A stretch of 64,000 nt of DNA from Xestospongia bergquistia (GCA_963965975.1 OZ014422.1:5541155-5605154), one strand, 5' to 3'; shown: positions 28,429 to 43,260, numbered from the stretch's first letter. Program-made: numbers and translations. Notes: a model not told the origin generated them from the letters alone.

Positions 28429-29487
28429 TTTCAAGTTCAATAAGTCTTGGTGGATTAAAAATCATACATATGGTGTGTTACTTTTATAACTAAGTCTTTG
28501 CTTGGCTTTAATCACATATCATAGAGATTACATAACACATATAATGATACATGTAATGAACAGCTGCATCATCATATACTAATATCTATTCACATTGATC
28601 ATAAATAATTTTAAGGATTCTAATTTCTCATACTGAAAGCAAAAACTACCTTTGATCATTATGATCATGTTCCACCACAAACACCAAAAATATTATAATT
28701 GTTTAAGTATTGAAAATATAATCCTTATAATTGTTCATGCTGACATATAGTGTTACACAGTCTATATTGATCAGTTACAAATGAGTTATAGCTCTAGTCA
28801 AAACATTTCTTCTAGCATTTTGATACTTGATATACTGTACATGTAGAGTGAACATGATTTTGATGCCAAAGTTAAAGCCTTGAGTTTTACGTACATTTAT
28901 TATATATTGAAGTGTTAATATATCAATTGAGTCATCATGGAATTCATTTTGATACTATAAAAATTTTAAAAATGTACATACAAAGTATTGTTGGACATGA
29001 TAACACTGAAATATGCTATAATTGTTACTTTTTGTATTTTGACAGAGCAAACTGTTCACTGTGGAATAAAGTGTTCATGGTTGTCAGTATTGATATTGCA
29101 GGTTGATCAATATCGATGTAGAGCTGGTCTACTGCCAAATGACCAGCTATATCATGTTTTTTTGTGTATAAGAACTAGATCCTCTCACCTACACACAATA
29201 ATTCAATGAAACTTATCAACCTATAGTTATACAGCTGGAACAAAATATTACTAATCAAATATAAACATATCATTTATTAGGAATTATTAGTTTAAGTGAA
29301 ATCTAGACAGGAACTGAAAGGTGTTTTTTCATGCAACACAACCAAACTGAATACCTCTAGTCTAATAAATAAACACTATTCGGGGAACTACCATTGAAAC
29401 TTTAAGTATCAGTTTCCATACTATAAATATTAATAATAATTAGTTTCATTACGTAATATTATATTTATTAGCCACTCCCATAACAAA
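28429..29487. promoter_or_regulatory. divergent promoter region between two SRCR genes
   Basis: About 1.06 kb between the start codons of divergent SRCR genes. AT-rich, with no coding sequence. A gccactccca box lies near 29471, just upstream of the plus-strand gene. Confidence 0.5.
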
Positions 29488-31296
29488 ATGCCGTTTTTAG
29501 CTTTTGTTCCTGTCATCACTTTTTTGTCTCTACTACCTTTCGTATCAACTCAGACCCCGAGTGAGTGTATATATCATTAACGACTTAATAAAGAGCCACT
29601 TGCACACACACAAAATAACCTTTAATAGCATATGAAAATCCCATTTCATAACTGATCTGAATCTACATGCTACCTAGCTAGATACTGGTTATTACAATTT
29701 ATACGCAACTGTTGTTGCTATTTTTAATGAATCTCCTTCCAAATAGATAATGGTGATGTTAAATTAACTGGTAATACTAATAACAATATAATTGAAGGGG
29801 CTTTATTGATCTATTTGAATGATGGATGGGGGACTATCTGTTTGGATGGGTTTAACATATATGCTGCTCATGCTGCTTGTCGAGAACTAGGTTATATCAA
29901 GGCTATTAACTTTGTGAATGCTTCTGAGAAGTAAGTGGCAACTTCAATGAACACAAGTACTACCACAGTGGTCTAAAAGTAGCTTTAGACTATCTCCACA
30001 ATGACCTAGATTATAACTGCCATTTATAATTTCTAGGTCATTAGTAAGCACTAAACTAGGATAACTACCATTATGCTATTAAATATTTGGCCTAAAAAAA
30101 ATCATAAGGACCTAGGATAACTATCACTAGACTTATAAACATATTTACTTATAGTATTTGTTTATCCAGGATGTACATTAATTTAGTAATATATTTGTAA
30201 TGATATTAAAGTTTATTTTCAGTATTGGTTAATACCTTAAATGGCCTATTCCTTAGTGTCTGTTTTGAGTAAAGCTCTGGCTTCTTAATTGTTTTAACTA
30301 TATCTTATAAATGCAGGTACCAGCCTACAAATGAAACCACTCAAGTGTTGCTTAGCAATGTCCATTGTCCATCTGTGAAGGAACCTCAATACAATGCGGA
30401 ATGGCACCTTCTACGATGTCAATACAATCTTGATACTAATAATTGTGCTAAAAATAATATTGTAGGAATACAATGTGGTAAGAATATGTTCATTTGTTTA
30501 TCCATTCATTGTGCAGTCATCCGTACATACAATCTTTCCTTTTTTAGATAATACTCAACTTAATAAAACTCCTTATGACACTCAAGTCTGGCTTCTACCA
30601 GAATCACATCCAAGTAAAGAAATTGTGACTCCCTCTAATGGAGTTTTACAAGTATATCTTAACGGAGTGTGGGGACTTGTATGTTATAATGGTTTTACAA
30701 AAACATCAGCAGATACAGTATGTCTGCAAAGAGGATTTACTAATGCTTTTGATACCCCCTATGGTCGTCCTTTGAATAAGTATTTAATATTTTTTTGATT
30801 CATTTATAATACCGTCTTTTATTTCAGTAGTGAGACAATCTGGTTAAGTGATGTTCAATGTAGTTCTGTCCAGAGCTGTTTCTACAAGTGCTTTAACTAT
30901 CCAGACTCTTCAGATAGTATAACTAGTTGTGGTGGTAACTTCAAAGTCAATATCCGATGTAGTATGTTGTAATGTGTTTACTTTATACTGTCCAATCTTT
31001 ACCTCTCTCTCTCTCTCTCAGCTTTTGACCTATCACGGGCTAATTCTACTACTCCTGGAAGTTATGTTAAATGCGATTATAGCGGTAATCATTTAATTAC
31101 ACAACAATCTCTTATTTTTGATTATATAGCAATAAAATTTGATCGTTATCTTGCCAGTCTGCTAATTGGTGTAATTGTGTCGTCAATTATTATAGTTCTC
31201 ATTATAATTATTATTATTTTTATTACATGTTGTTTTTTTACTTGTTGTCCTGTACACATGTATCGCAAAAGACGCTACTACAGAGCTATTGTATAA
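29488..31296 (+). CDS. two-SRCR membrane protein, short YxxPhi tail
   Basis: Signal peptide MPFLAFVPVITFLSLLPF ending STQ. SRCR1 (DVKLTGNTNNNI, AHAACRELGY) and SRCR2 (GVLQVYLNGVWGLVC, SADTVCLQRGF, IWLSDVQC, CFYKCFNYP) lie in two exons each. The stalk exon has one Cys (AFDLSRANSTTPGSYVKCDY). The final exon encodes a transmembrane segment (LIGVIVSSIIIVLIIIIIIF), a Cys cluster and the tail CCPVHMYRKRRYYRAIV. The terminal YRAI fits a YxxPhi sorting signal and the tail closely resembles that of the gene ending at 35527. The first intron after SRCR1 (29935-30316) holds inverted units of the dispersed minisatellite. Confidence 0.85.
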
Positions 31297-31429
31297 GATT
31301 AAATATTTGTGTAGAAATGTACATATTTTAAAAGCATGTTATCATGGAATGTTCTTAATTTTTTTTTTGTAAAAAAGATAACAATTTGTGGGCGTGGCTA
31401 ACCATGTAAGAGGTGCAGAGCTAGTCACA

Positions 31430-33016
31430 ATGGCCTTCTCATCTATGTTTGTCTTTTTAACGTTGTGTTTATTGGTACTTTCTTGTGGTTAGTATAACAT
31501 CTATCCGTCAACAATTCATTCGTTATCCAATTCTCACTCTATCAATCTATTACACTATCATTCATCCATTAAATTGTTTATCAATCCATTTATAGAGGCA
31601 GGCTCTTATGGACCATCAAATGGTGATGTCAGATTGATACAAAATGGTACATCTGGCATAGAGGGAATATTAGAGATTTACTTCAACGATACATGGGGGA
31701 CTGTCTGTTTTAACAACTTTAATAAATCTGCAGCTGATACTGTCTGTCAACAACTAGGACACAATGGAGCCGACACATTCTCCTCTGATGAGCTTGAAGG
31801 GTAAGCATTACTGACTACCACTAACATAGCTAGCTGCCCATTGTATTTTGGAGATAATATATACTACAGCTAAGATGATCCAGAAGTCATAAATTTGTAA
31901 AGGCCAGAAAAAATTATAATTTCATTGGTTTTTCTCAACTATACAGATTCTATTATATTATAGTATCCTCATTCTCATTCCAGTGATTGTTCGGGAATGA
32001 GTCTTCCCATTTTAACAGATGTAACCTGCAAAAAAGCAAAGCTCCATATTCTACGATGTCACTACAAAGTTAATACTGACAATATGTGTAATGAGAATAA
32101 TCTTGTTTATATCTCTTGCAGTAAGCTATGGAAACTATTCTAATATCATATTATAATCTCCCTATCTTCTCTTATAGATTCAGAGAATTTAACATCATCA
32201 GACAATACCTATATGGGTCAATTGCGTTTACGTAACGGTACCTATCCATCTCAAGGCTTGTTAGAAGTTTATCTTAATAGAAAATGGGGCACAGTTTGTT
32301 CACAGTTCTATAATGATGATCTTGCTAACATAACATGTAGACAGTTGGGATATACTAATGCAGTTGCTTACGAGCGATACCAATGGTCAGTTTTTGCACA
32401 TGTAAGTCATTAAACTGCTCTTGTCCTTTGATCTATAGGTCTCAAGTGGGTATGACAATATGGTTACGACATTTTGATTGCTCTAACTCTTCAACTGTTT
32501 GCCTTAAAGATTGTTATCGTGCTCCAACTATTAAGAATATATACTGTAGCAATAAAGCAGAAGTGTTTTTAGTGTGTAGTGAGTTATCTGCCTCTGTTCT
32601 AGTCTTTTATTTTCATTTTCACATGTTTGCTACTTTCATCTTTACTTTCCTATCTTTTCTATAGCTTTTGATCCCTCACTGTCTTCCTTGGGAGTAGGAT
32701 CGAAACATCTTTGTAAATTAGGTAATGTAAAAGCTCAATGTTTTAATTCATTCTCCCTCCCCTCTCTCCCTCTTTTTCCTCTTTAGTCTATAAGGAACTT
32801 CATATTGGGCTTGTAGTGACACTGATATTAATATTTTGTTCTGTTGTGTTAACATATCTTGGTATTTTCATTTTTCGAGTTTCTATTGCTGCTTATCACA
32901 AAAGTGATCGTTATAAGTTAAAAGAGTCAGAGAGACGATACCATTTTAAGGATGATTATCATGCTACATTACATCGTAATTCAACAGCTTTTTCTGAAGA
33001 TCTTAATGTTCATTAA
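31430..33016 (+). CDS. two-SRCR membrane protein, charged tail
   Basis: Signal peptide MAFSSMFVFLTLCLLVLSC. SRCR1 (GDVRLIQNGTSGIEG, ADTVCQQLGH) and SRCR2 (GQLRLRNGTYPSQG, ANITCRQLGYTNA, IWLRHFDC, CLKDC) are split over two exons each; the stalk exon has a single Cys (AFDPSLSSLGVGSKHLCKL). Transmembrane segment LHIGLVVTLILIFCSVVLTY is followed by a tail of about 45 residues rich in Tyr, His and charged residues (YHKSDRYKLKESERRYHF), unlike the tails of its neighbours. Only 133 bases separate it from the upstream SRCR stop, so its promoter is very short. Confidence 0.85.
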
Positions 33017-33450
33017 TAAATAGTTAAGTTTATATTTGTAATTTTTTTATTCATACAGTGTGCTCATTTGACTGCTATTAAATTATCTTTTAAATAAAAA
33101 ATGACACATTGTATAGCAAAGTTTGAAAATTGGAGCTCAGTATAACTGAAGAGTTTCTGCAATTGAAAACAATTTGTCTATTTGTTATATTTATTATTGA
33201 CTTATTAACAACATCATTATTGCATTAACGTTTTAGCCTTGTGTCTGTGCTTATAATAACTCTAAAGTTTATTTAAAGTCATATACCCATACCAGTGAGC
33301 TGTCATGTGCTACTATCAAAACATTCTGTCTACAATTAGTCTTATGACTAACAAGTCAACAAATTGAAATATACTGATGGTGTAATATGATAAATGAATA
33401 ATTTGATTGAAAGTGCCCTGTTCTAGTGTTGAAGATCATTCCAGGAAGAT
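33017..33450. other. intergenic between SRCR genes
   Basis: AT-rich 3' UTR plus promoter of the next gene. AAATAAAAA near 33095 could be a polyadenylation signal. No coding sequence seen. Confidence 0.5.
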
Positions 33451-35527
33451 ATGGGTAATATTAAAGTAATAACTATTATGATCCTGTTACTTTTTACAAC
33501 ACAAATTGGTAAGTATATAATAAGAAAACTATTAAAACTAAGATTAGGTAATCCCTGTGTTAATTTATGTTAAGTAATACTAAAATCCATATCCTTAGGT
33601 TGCTACCATTCATATACTTGGGCTGTTATCATTCATATCTTTCCATACAGGTTCTCAGTATACTAATGGTGATATTAGACTCTATTTAAATGGCAGTACT
33701 AGTCTTAATCACACTATTGGAGTTTTAGAGATATTCCTCAATAATCGATGGGGTACTGTTTGTGGAGATGAATTTAACATAGGGTCGGCTGCCGCCGCAT
33801 GTCGTCAACTAGGATTTCTTAAAGCATTACGTTATGGATCTCCTCAGGACTTTAAGTAAGTAAGAAATCAAGTATTCACGTAAAAAATGAACTAAATGTT
33901 ACCAGTACATTAGCTACACAGAGAACTGTAATGAAAAGTCATACATAAATGAAACATTAATAGACACTCTTAGTATCAAGGCTTGGAACCCAAAGTATTT
34001 AGTCTACATATCATGTTATAGTCACTCAGATGTCATTTGTATTATATCTATTACTGACTGAATTATCAGTTCATTATACTAGTACAATATTATTATAGTT
34101 TGTTATTTAAAACTGAAACTTAAACTACTATAGTTGTGTTATTAAATTTACTCTCTGTCTCCCTTTGACAGTTTACAAATACCAGCTCAACTTAATCCAA
34201 TATTAACCCAAGTGACTTGTAATGCTGATAAAAATAATAACTATGCTATAATTGGTGAACTACATCTACTTCGATGTCCTCATAAGATAATGTTTGTTAA
34301 TGCTTGCTCCACCATACAAGATGTTGTAGCACTTAGATGTGGTAAAGAACAACTCATATCCATCTAACTGTACTTCCAATCTTTCCATCTGTCTATCCAA
34401 TCCATTCATTCTCCAATTCATTTCTTCATTTCACAGATCCTGCTCTATTGGTGTCAGATCCCTATGAAGGACAATTACGTCTAGTTGATGGTAATGTCCA
34501 ATCTACAGGACTGTTAGAAATCTATCTTCATAATCAATGGGGTACAGTATGTTCACAAGACTTTAATGACGCTGCTGCTAACTCTGTATGTCGTCAACTT
34601 GGTTATACCAATGCAATAAATATTTCACATGGATCTGGGTAAGTTTAAACAAATGAGCAGTATATGGACATTATTGGGAATATACACAGACTTTGTAAGT
34701 CTTTATTATGTTATATCATGAAATATAAATTTTTACAATAATTTTAATTTTATGACATTAAATCAGACATTATTTTTAAAATGATACACCAATTTGACAC
34801 TACAGACATTATGATTAGGCTTAATCCCTATAAGTATATATTTGTATTATTAAATAAATTCAGATAAAGTGTTATAGTAGTAGTACTGGTTAATATCTTT
34901 TCTTTATTTAGTTTAGAATCATCTCCTGTTTGGATTGATAGTACTCACTGTGACAGCTCTCACAGTTGTTTCAGTACTACCTGTATTAGCTACCCTCATT
35001 CCCCAGTTACATCAGGACCATGTGCCAGCCATACTCTTGATGTCATAGTCAATTGCAGTTAGTAGTATTAATATACAATTAATTTATTTATATAAGATGT
35101 ATTTAACTAAACTATAACATTATTTTAGTCTACAAAACTATTGTTATATACTTACTATAGCATTTGATTCAACTGATAGTGACCGATTACTTCCAGGAAA
35201 TTATTATATATGCACAATTACAGGTTATTCCCCTGTCTGTCATCCATCTGTCCATCCATTCATCTATCCATCCACTTGTTCTCTCATTCATCAATCTGTT
35301 TGTTTTTCCATCCATCCATCCATCCATCAATTTATCCATTCATTTATCTATCCATTCAAATTCCTATAGAACTGGATGTGTTGGTCATCATTCTTAGCGT
35401 TGTGTTTGGAACTGTCTTTTTTGCTATTCTTTGTATAACAATAGTTTGTATTTGTTGTTGTTTCTCAAATAGTGCTTGTCCTTTGTATGCATATAGAGCT
35501 AAAAGAAAATATGAAGGATTGATATAA
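33451..35527 (+). CDS. two-SRCR membrane protein, YEGLI tail
   Basis: Signal peptide MGNIKVITIMILLLFTTQI. SRCR1 (GDIRLYLNGSTSLNHTIG, AAAACRQLGF, LHLLRCPHK) and SRCR2 ([44 protein letters not shown]), each over two exons. Stalk exon with one Cys (AFDSTDSDRLLPGNYYICTI), then transmembrane segment VLVIILSVVFGTVFFAILCI, Cys cluster and tail CPLYAYRAKRKYEGLI. YEGL is a YxxPhi-type motif. It resembles the gene at 29488-31296 in stalk and tail, suggesting duplication of that gene. Confidence 0.86.
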
Positions 35528-36135
35528 ATATATACTGTAATTTAATTGATCATTTTAATTTATTATATGAAAATATTGTTCTGATTTATGTAAGGATGGA
35601 CAAAAATTGGTTATCCAATTCTACTATAAATAATATATTTCTAGAAAAGGTAATATTACATATGAATTTAAAGTCTTTTAAATATAGTGGATAGTATAAT
35701 AATTATGTATTATAATAAAAGACAATATCATTAAAAGCTTTTGGCAACTCATCCTGAATCCTATTAATGACTATTCAAAGTTAATAATTAATATGCTTAC
35801 TCACTATGTTCATTCACTTAGTGAATCCCATTACTATTGAATAAGGAAATTGTGTTTATATGTAATTCTATTTGACTATGTTTAAGAGAAAAGAATGATA
35901 ATGATACTATCAATTGGATAGTTGTGTATCTTCTCTGTCATTTTATATTATATTGTAAGATTGATGCACTATATATCTTTGGTCATGCATTTACTGAAAA
36001 TGGTTTCTGTAGTTCAAATATTTCTGTATATCAAATCAACTCTGTGTTGATTTGCTTAGGAAGCTACATTTGCTTAGGAAGATAGTCTTGGAGTGCAAAT
36101 ATTGGCTTGTAATGGTAGCTACATTTGAAGGGAAA
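35528..36135. other. intergenic between SRCR genes
   Basis: AT-rich; contains the 3' UTR of the upstream gene and the promoter of the next. A short direct repeat (tttgcttaggaag, 36051 and 36068) is the only structure I see. Confidence 0.5.
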
Positions 36136-37429
36136 ATGGCTCTACTGATACTATCTGTTGTAATGTTTCTTGTATCAACTGATGGTAATATTATATGAGA
36201 GATAATTTCTAAATTTGTAATGTTCATTCAGCTTTTATCATACTATGATTTCTTCACAGCTCAGACAATTGGTGATGGCACACTACGACTAGTCATCAAT
36301 AATCAGAGCACCATCTATTATACCTCTGGTATTGTTGAGGTCTACTACAATGATACATGGGGCACTGTTTGCTCTACCAGTACCTTTGGACAGACTGAGG
36401 CTGATGTTGTGTGTCGTCAACAAGGTTTTACTGGTGCTAGCAGTTACTCCACTGCTGGTCAACAGAGTTATGGAACTGCTAGCAACAGTATTATATCCAG
36501 TGTAAACTGTGGCACAGTAACTAACTATCTAGTTCTCTTCCAGTGTGATGTGACTTTTATGTCTGATGTGTGCTTGCCATCTAATGCTGTCACTGTCAAC
36601 TGCTGTAAGAAAAACATAAAAGTCTTTGCAGTAATTTTTCTTTTCCTATATAGTATCCACAAGAATTTGGGACAGTCCCTATGTAGGTCAACTACGTCTA
36701 CAGAGAGGTCGATACTCCAATGAGGGTCTTGTAGAAGTCTACTGTAATGAACAATGGGGTACAATTTGTGGGTTGAATTTTAATGAAAATTCTGCAAGCA
36801 GTGTCTGTACACAACTTGGATACAATGAAGCATTGAGCTTTGATAACTTATCTATGTAAGTTTTATACTTAATTATATTTGCAGTATACTCACCTTTGTT
36901 CTCTATACACTAGAACTGGCAATACATCTCAACCTATTTGGCTGAATAATGTAAATTGTAGTTCTGTCTATAACTGTCTGTCCACATGTCAGTCATGCCC
37001 ATCTACTCAAGTTTCCACTTGTGGTCATAGTGAAGATATCACAGTTCAATGTTGTAAGTATACGTGTTGTACACTTTATACACATAAAACTACATGGTTC
37101 TTATACTTAGTTACCAAATTTTTCTTATCATAGATTATGAGAGGAGCAGTTCACAAAATGGAGGAGTAATAGACAGCTGTGAATGTAAGATGAATATATA
37201 TGGATTTACCATCTATGTTATTTCTGCTATAGATGATGCTGCTCTAGATGATATAGATTTGTCAAAATTGAGGCTTGCAATTATAATAATTATAGTACTC
37301 ATCTTTATTTTTCTGGGTTTTGTTGTTGGATTCGTTATTCTTTATTGTATCATTAATGTGGTGATAGGAATTTATGGTGTTGCTTGTGAGCTCAAGCGTC
37401 GCAAATCTGCTTTAAGTAGAAATGCTTAG
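36136..37429 (+). CDS. two-SRCR membrane protein; SRCR1 in one exon
   Basis: Signal exon MALLILSVVMFLVSTD from 36136 (an in-frame ATG lies eight codons upstream). SRCR1 is a single exon (36260-36605; IVEVYYNDTWGTVC, EADVVCRQQGF, LFQCDV) almost identical to those of the genes at 53462 and 57060. SRCR2 is split (GQLRLQRGRYSNEGLVEVYC, CTQLGY, PIWLNNVNC, CLSTCQSCPS). A lone-Cys stalk exon precedes the transmembrane segment (LAIIIIIVLIFIFLGFVVGF), and the short tail ends CELKRRKSALSRNA. SMU1 begins about 580 bases downstream. Confidence 0.86.
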
Positions 37430-37688
37430 TATATACTAATCCATCTTAATTATATATATAACTGTTATATTAAATATAATGTGAATGTCAATTTTCTTTT
37501 TATTGTAATTGTTAAGAAATCTAATATTTAAAGTAAATGGAAAATTTGTACAGTTACAATTGAATCTAAAAGAACTTTTGTACTACACAAGACTTCTTTC
37601 CATTTTGCATGTTGCACCAATAGGCTATAGAAGTTTAGTCACTGAAAGTAGCAGACATTGCTGAGATGTTCTACAAATCTGCCATTTG

Positions 37689-37852
37689 GTGACGAGGGTC
37701 AATTGAACCAATGGACAAGTACTACATTTTTACATAAAATTGTCATTGCAAAAAAACTATAGCTACCTATAGCAGATAGCTATAGTTTTTTTGCAATGAA
37801 AATTTTATGTAAAAATGTAGTACTTGTCCATTGGTTCAACTGATCTCGTCAC
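37689..37852. mobile_element. foldback / MITE-like element, 164 bases
   Basis: Near-perfect inverted repeat: gtgacgag at one end and ctcgtcac at the other, with arms of about 75 bases (matching ccaatggacaagtactac with gtagtacttgtccattgg) and a short loop near 37767-37777. No clear target-site duplication. Located between an SRCR gene and SMU1. Confidence 0.75.
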
Positions 37853-38005
37853 TACCTTGCTCTATGAATTGAAGCTGATGTCATTATGTTAAATTAAAAC
37901 AACGGCATTAGAACAGTAACAAATTTGAAATGTAGAACAACAGATGAAAAATTAAATTGTAAAGTTCAGAATAAACGGAAATTTATTAAAGTATACGGAA
38001 ACAAC

Positions 38006-40478
<2,473 letters not shown>

Positions 40479-40613
40479 ACAACTTCTATATTATGTATAT
40501 TCACTTTTAATTTTGGGTGGGGTTGAAACCTCAACGCCCACATAAAATATTATTAAATTTTACACTTTACTAAACCGTTGCTTTAGTTATTCTGCAAAAG
40601 CAATCTTTTAATC

Positions 40614-42745
40614 ATGTTAATTCAGTACTCCAGTAGTTGCTGTATAACTCTTCTTTTAATGTTCTTTGAACTCAATACAGTGGACATAACTGAAGGTACT
40701 ATATTGACTAATATAATAATAAGATACCTACATTGTTTTGACTTGACACTGTTTATATATAATTTTATGGCATTTTAATTGATTGATTGGTAATTTATAG
40801 ACTTTGGAACTGTTTGTAGTATATAAAGTACCAAGACTGATTACTTTGTAGCCAATTGAATGCATTTACAATCAACTTGAATCAAGTGTTTAATATTTTG
40901 TGTGATTTTCATGGAAATATAGCATTTATACCTAATGCTCTAGATTGTTCATTGTTTTTAAATTTTAAAAGAAATTCACATTAACCAATATATATATATA
41001 TATAATACTATTGTTATATATAATACTATTTGTTATATGAATTAAGATTTGTAATACTGGGAAGTATATTTGTGTTTGTGGTTTAGTTTCACAGCATAGC
41101 TAGTTGTTAGCACTATTCTTCGATGGTCAATACTTGTCAAATTGTTGTTGTTTTTGTTGTATTAGCTCAATCTGATGGAGATTTACGTTTAATGAATGGA
41201 CAAGTGTCAGATTTGCCTAGTCGTAGTGGACGTTTAGAGATTTATTTGAACAGCGAATGGGGTACTGTTTGTGATGATGGTTTTGGGATAACTGAAGCAA
41301 ATGTTGCTTGTCGACAGTTGGGTTTTGCTGGAGCTCTGAATTATGGCAATTCTATAAACTTAGGGTAAAGATAAATGAATAGGTTGATAGATAGATTAAT
41401 GGCTGGATCAAACAGAAAGTGAAAGCCTAACATCGTGTCTTTTTCATCTATAGTTTTTCAACTGGCAAACAGATAATACATCTAGATGATGTCAACTGCT
41501 CTACTCATGAAGCTGCTCTTCATATTCTCTCCTGTAATTACAGTAGACAACATGATTGTAATCACAATGAAGATGTTGCTGTTGTTTGTAGTAAGTCATT
41601 TAATGAGATTTAATGAACAGAGTTATCTCTTTTATTAGATTCTACCTACATATGGGAAGATAATCTCTATGATGGCCGAATCAGACTTAAAGGAGGAAAG
41701 TACCCTTCTCTTGGCCGACTTGAAGTGTACTGTAATGGTCGTTGGGGTACTGTTTGTGATGATTTATTTGGGTTTAGTGAGGCCGACACAGTTTGTCAAC
41801 AACTAGGTTATACCAGTGCTACTAGTTATGATCATCTCATAGGATTGTAAGTTAGTCATTCAGTGGGGATGAAACAAAGAATTGAAATGCTCTCTTTAAT
41901 TTTTTAAAGGCTTTGTTTTGGTCATTTAGGAGTGGCGATTACTTTCAGCCTATCTGGTTGGATAATGTCCAGTGTAGTGCTGCTCAGCCATGTCTTAGTT
42001 TCTGTCAGACTTGTCCTGAAACAGAGAATCATGATTGTGCACATTCTGAAGATGTCACTGTACAATGTAGTAAGTACAATACTATAATACTGAGTGCTCA
42101 CATCACTGCAGCAATAGTTATAACATTGAATGTTTAAGTAACATCATTATTGCTACTACTGTAGTTTAGTTATTTTTTCCCTGTAGCTTATGATAGACTT
42201 TCTAATGTAAGTCCATCTCAACTTAAAACCTGTGTACTAGGTAAACATGATATGATGTCATCATTGCCTTCTCAATCCCTTTATCTCTAGATTCTAGCAT
42301 TAGTATTGGAGTAATTATTGGTAGTGTTGTGGCCTGTATTCTAACACTATGTTGCTGTATAATAGCTGTTGTCATTGTGATTATATGTATTGCTATATTC
42401 CGTAAGAAACAAGAAAGATCACAAGCTCAAACTAATGATACTAAAACTCACCCACACAATCCAAATCAAATATTATCTCCATCTATTGAGGGTCCTGTCC
42501 CACCACCCCGTCCATGTGACTTACCTGCTCTCAGTCCATCACCAACAATATCTCAAGGTATTTATGAAGAAATTCCACAAGCTGTCGTGTACGATGAACA
42601 ACCTGTTTATATTGCACCTGGAAATGATAGACTTATTTATATCCGGCCTCCTGCCGGAACATCCTCACCTCCGCCATATCCTGGGTACCCTTCAAATCAT
42701 TCTACACTGCCTCCTCCTTATCCTACAGCTATGTACCCAGCATAA
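40614..42745 (+). CDS. two-SRCR receptor with YEEI and PPPY tail
   Basis: I place the signal exon at 40614-40695 (MLIQYSSSCCITLLLMFFEL), ending in phase 1 like the other cluster genes and joining an acceptor ttgtattag (AQSDGDLRLMNG). A one-exon start at 41123 is the alternative. SRCR1 (GRLEIYLNSEWGTVCDDGFG, ANVACRQLGF) and SRCR2 (GRIRLKGGKYPSLGRLEVYC, ADTVCQQLGY, PIWLDNVQC, CLSFCQTCPE) have two exons each. Lone-Cys stalk (AYDRLSNVSPSQLKTCVL); transmembrane GVIIGSVVACILTLCCCIIA. The tail of about 115 residues has a proline-rich VPPPRP (SH3 type), GIYEEIP (Src-family SH2 type when phosphorylated), VVYDEQPVY, and two PPPY motifs (WW type). It looks built for tyrosine-kinase signalling. Confidence 0.84.
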
Positions 42746-43155
42746 AGGACCCATTTAAGAAAATAACTAAAGGCATGCAGACACAATTTTTACACAGAAT
42801 AATGTCATATGGTCTGTGCTCTATTATTATTATTCAGTATCTGTTAAATGTATTTTAATTTTGTGTAATTTTTTCAGTAGATGTAGTGTTTTTACATAGT
42901 GAGTATTGAACTTTCCCAATGATATTAAGTTAATTTACATCATGATATCCATGCATTATTTAAAACTTAAGCTACATTACAGCAAGACTTAAATGTTTTA
43001 GTAAAAATCAAACTAAACTGCAAGCCAACTTCTCAAATGTAATGCCAGTTTAAGCAGCCATCTAAAACATAATTGAAGTTGCTGTTTAATTATATGTTAA
43101 AACTAAAACAAATCTTTAAGAGATAATATCTGTTAAAAATTTATGCATTTCATGT
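42746..43155. other. intergenic AT-rich
   Basis: 3' UTR of the preceding SRCR gene and unassigned DNA before a degraded minus-strand exon. I see nothing coding. Confidence 0.5.
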
Positions 43156-43172
43156 CTAATCTTTAAGTTCTG

Positions 43173-43260
43173 GCAGCAACAGCAAAAACACCAACTCCCA
43201 AAAAGCAACAAATACATAATGTAATGTAATAAAAAAGATTTAAAAAATCTTCTGAGATCA
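43173..43260 (-). pseudogene. degraded SRCR-family transmembrane exon
   Basis: Read on the minus strand, about 43173-43240 encodes LCICCFLGVGVFAVAART and a stop. This matches the end of the gene at 57060-59114 (LCICCCLGVGIFAVAASV) but lacks a proper hydrophobic lead-in. A second minus-strand piece at about 43306-43400 (IQTVQCKDFELGFASNC) has spaced Cys residues resembling an SRCR half-exon but is too diverged to assign. Probably a relic of an SRCR gene, or the last exons of a divergent one. Confidence 0.5.

Noticed and set aside
41123-41165. Start of the 40614-42745 SRCR gene at 41123
   Set aside because: It would give a one-exon start unlike every other gene in the cluster; 40614 supplies a signal peptide with a matching phase-1 intron. 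Kept as the alternative.
42390-42758. Leu/His-rich open frame
   Set aside because: Overlaps the tail of the two-SRCR receptor in another frame; no features of its own.
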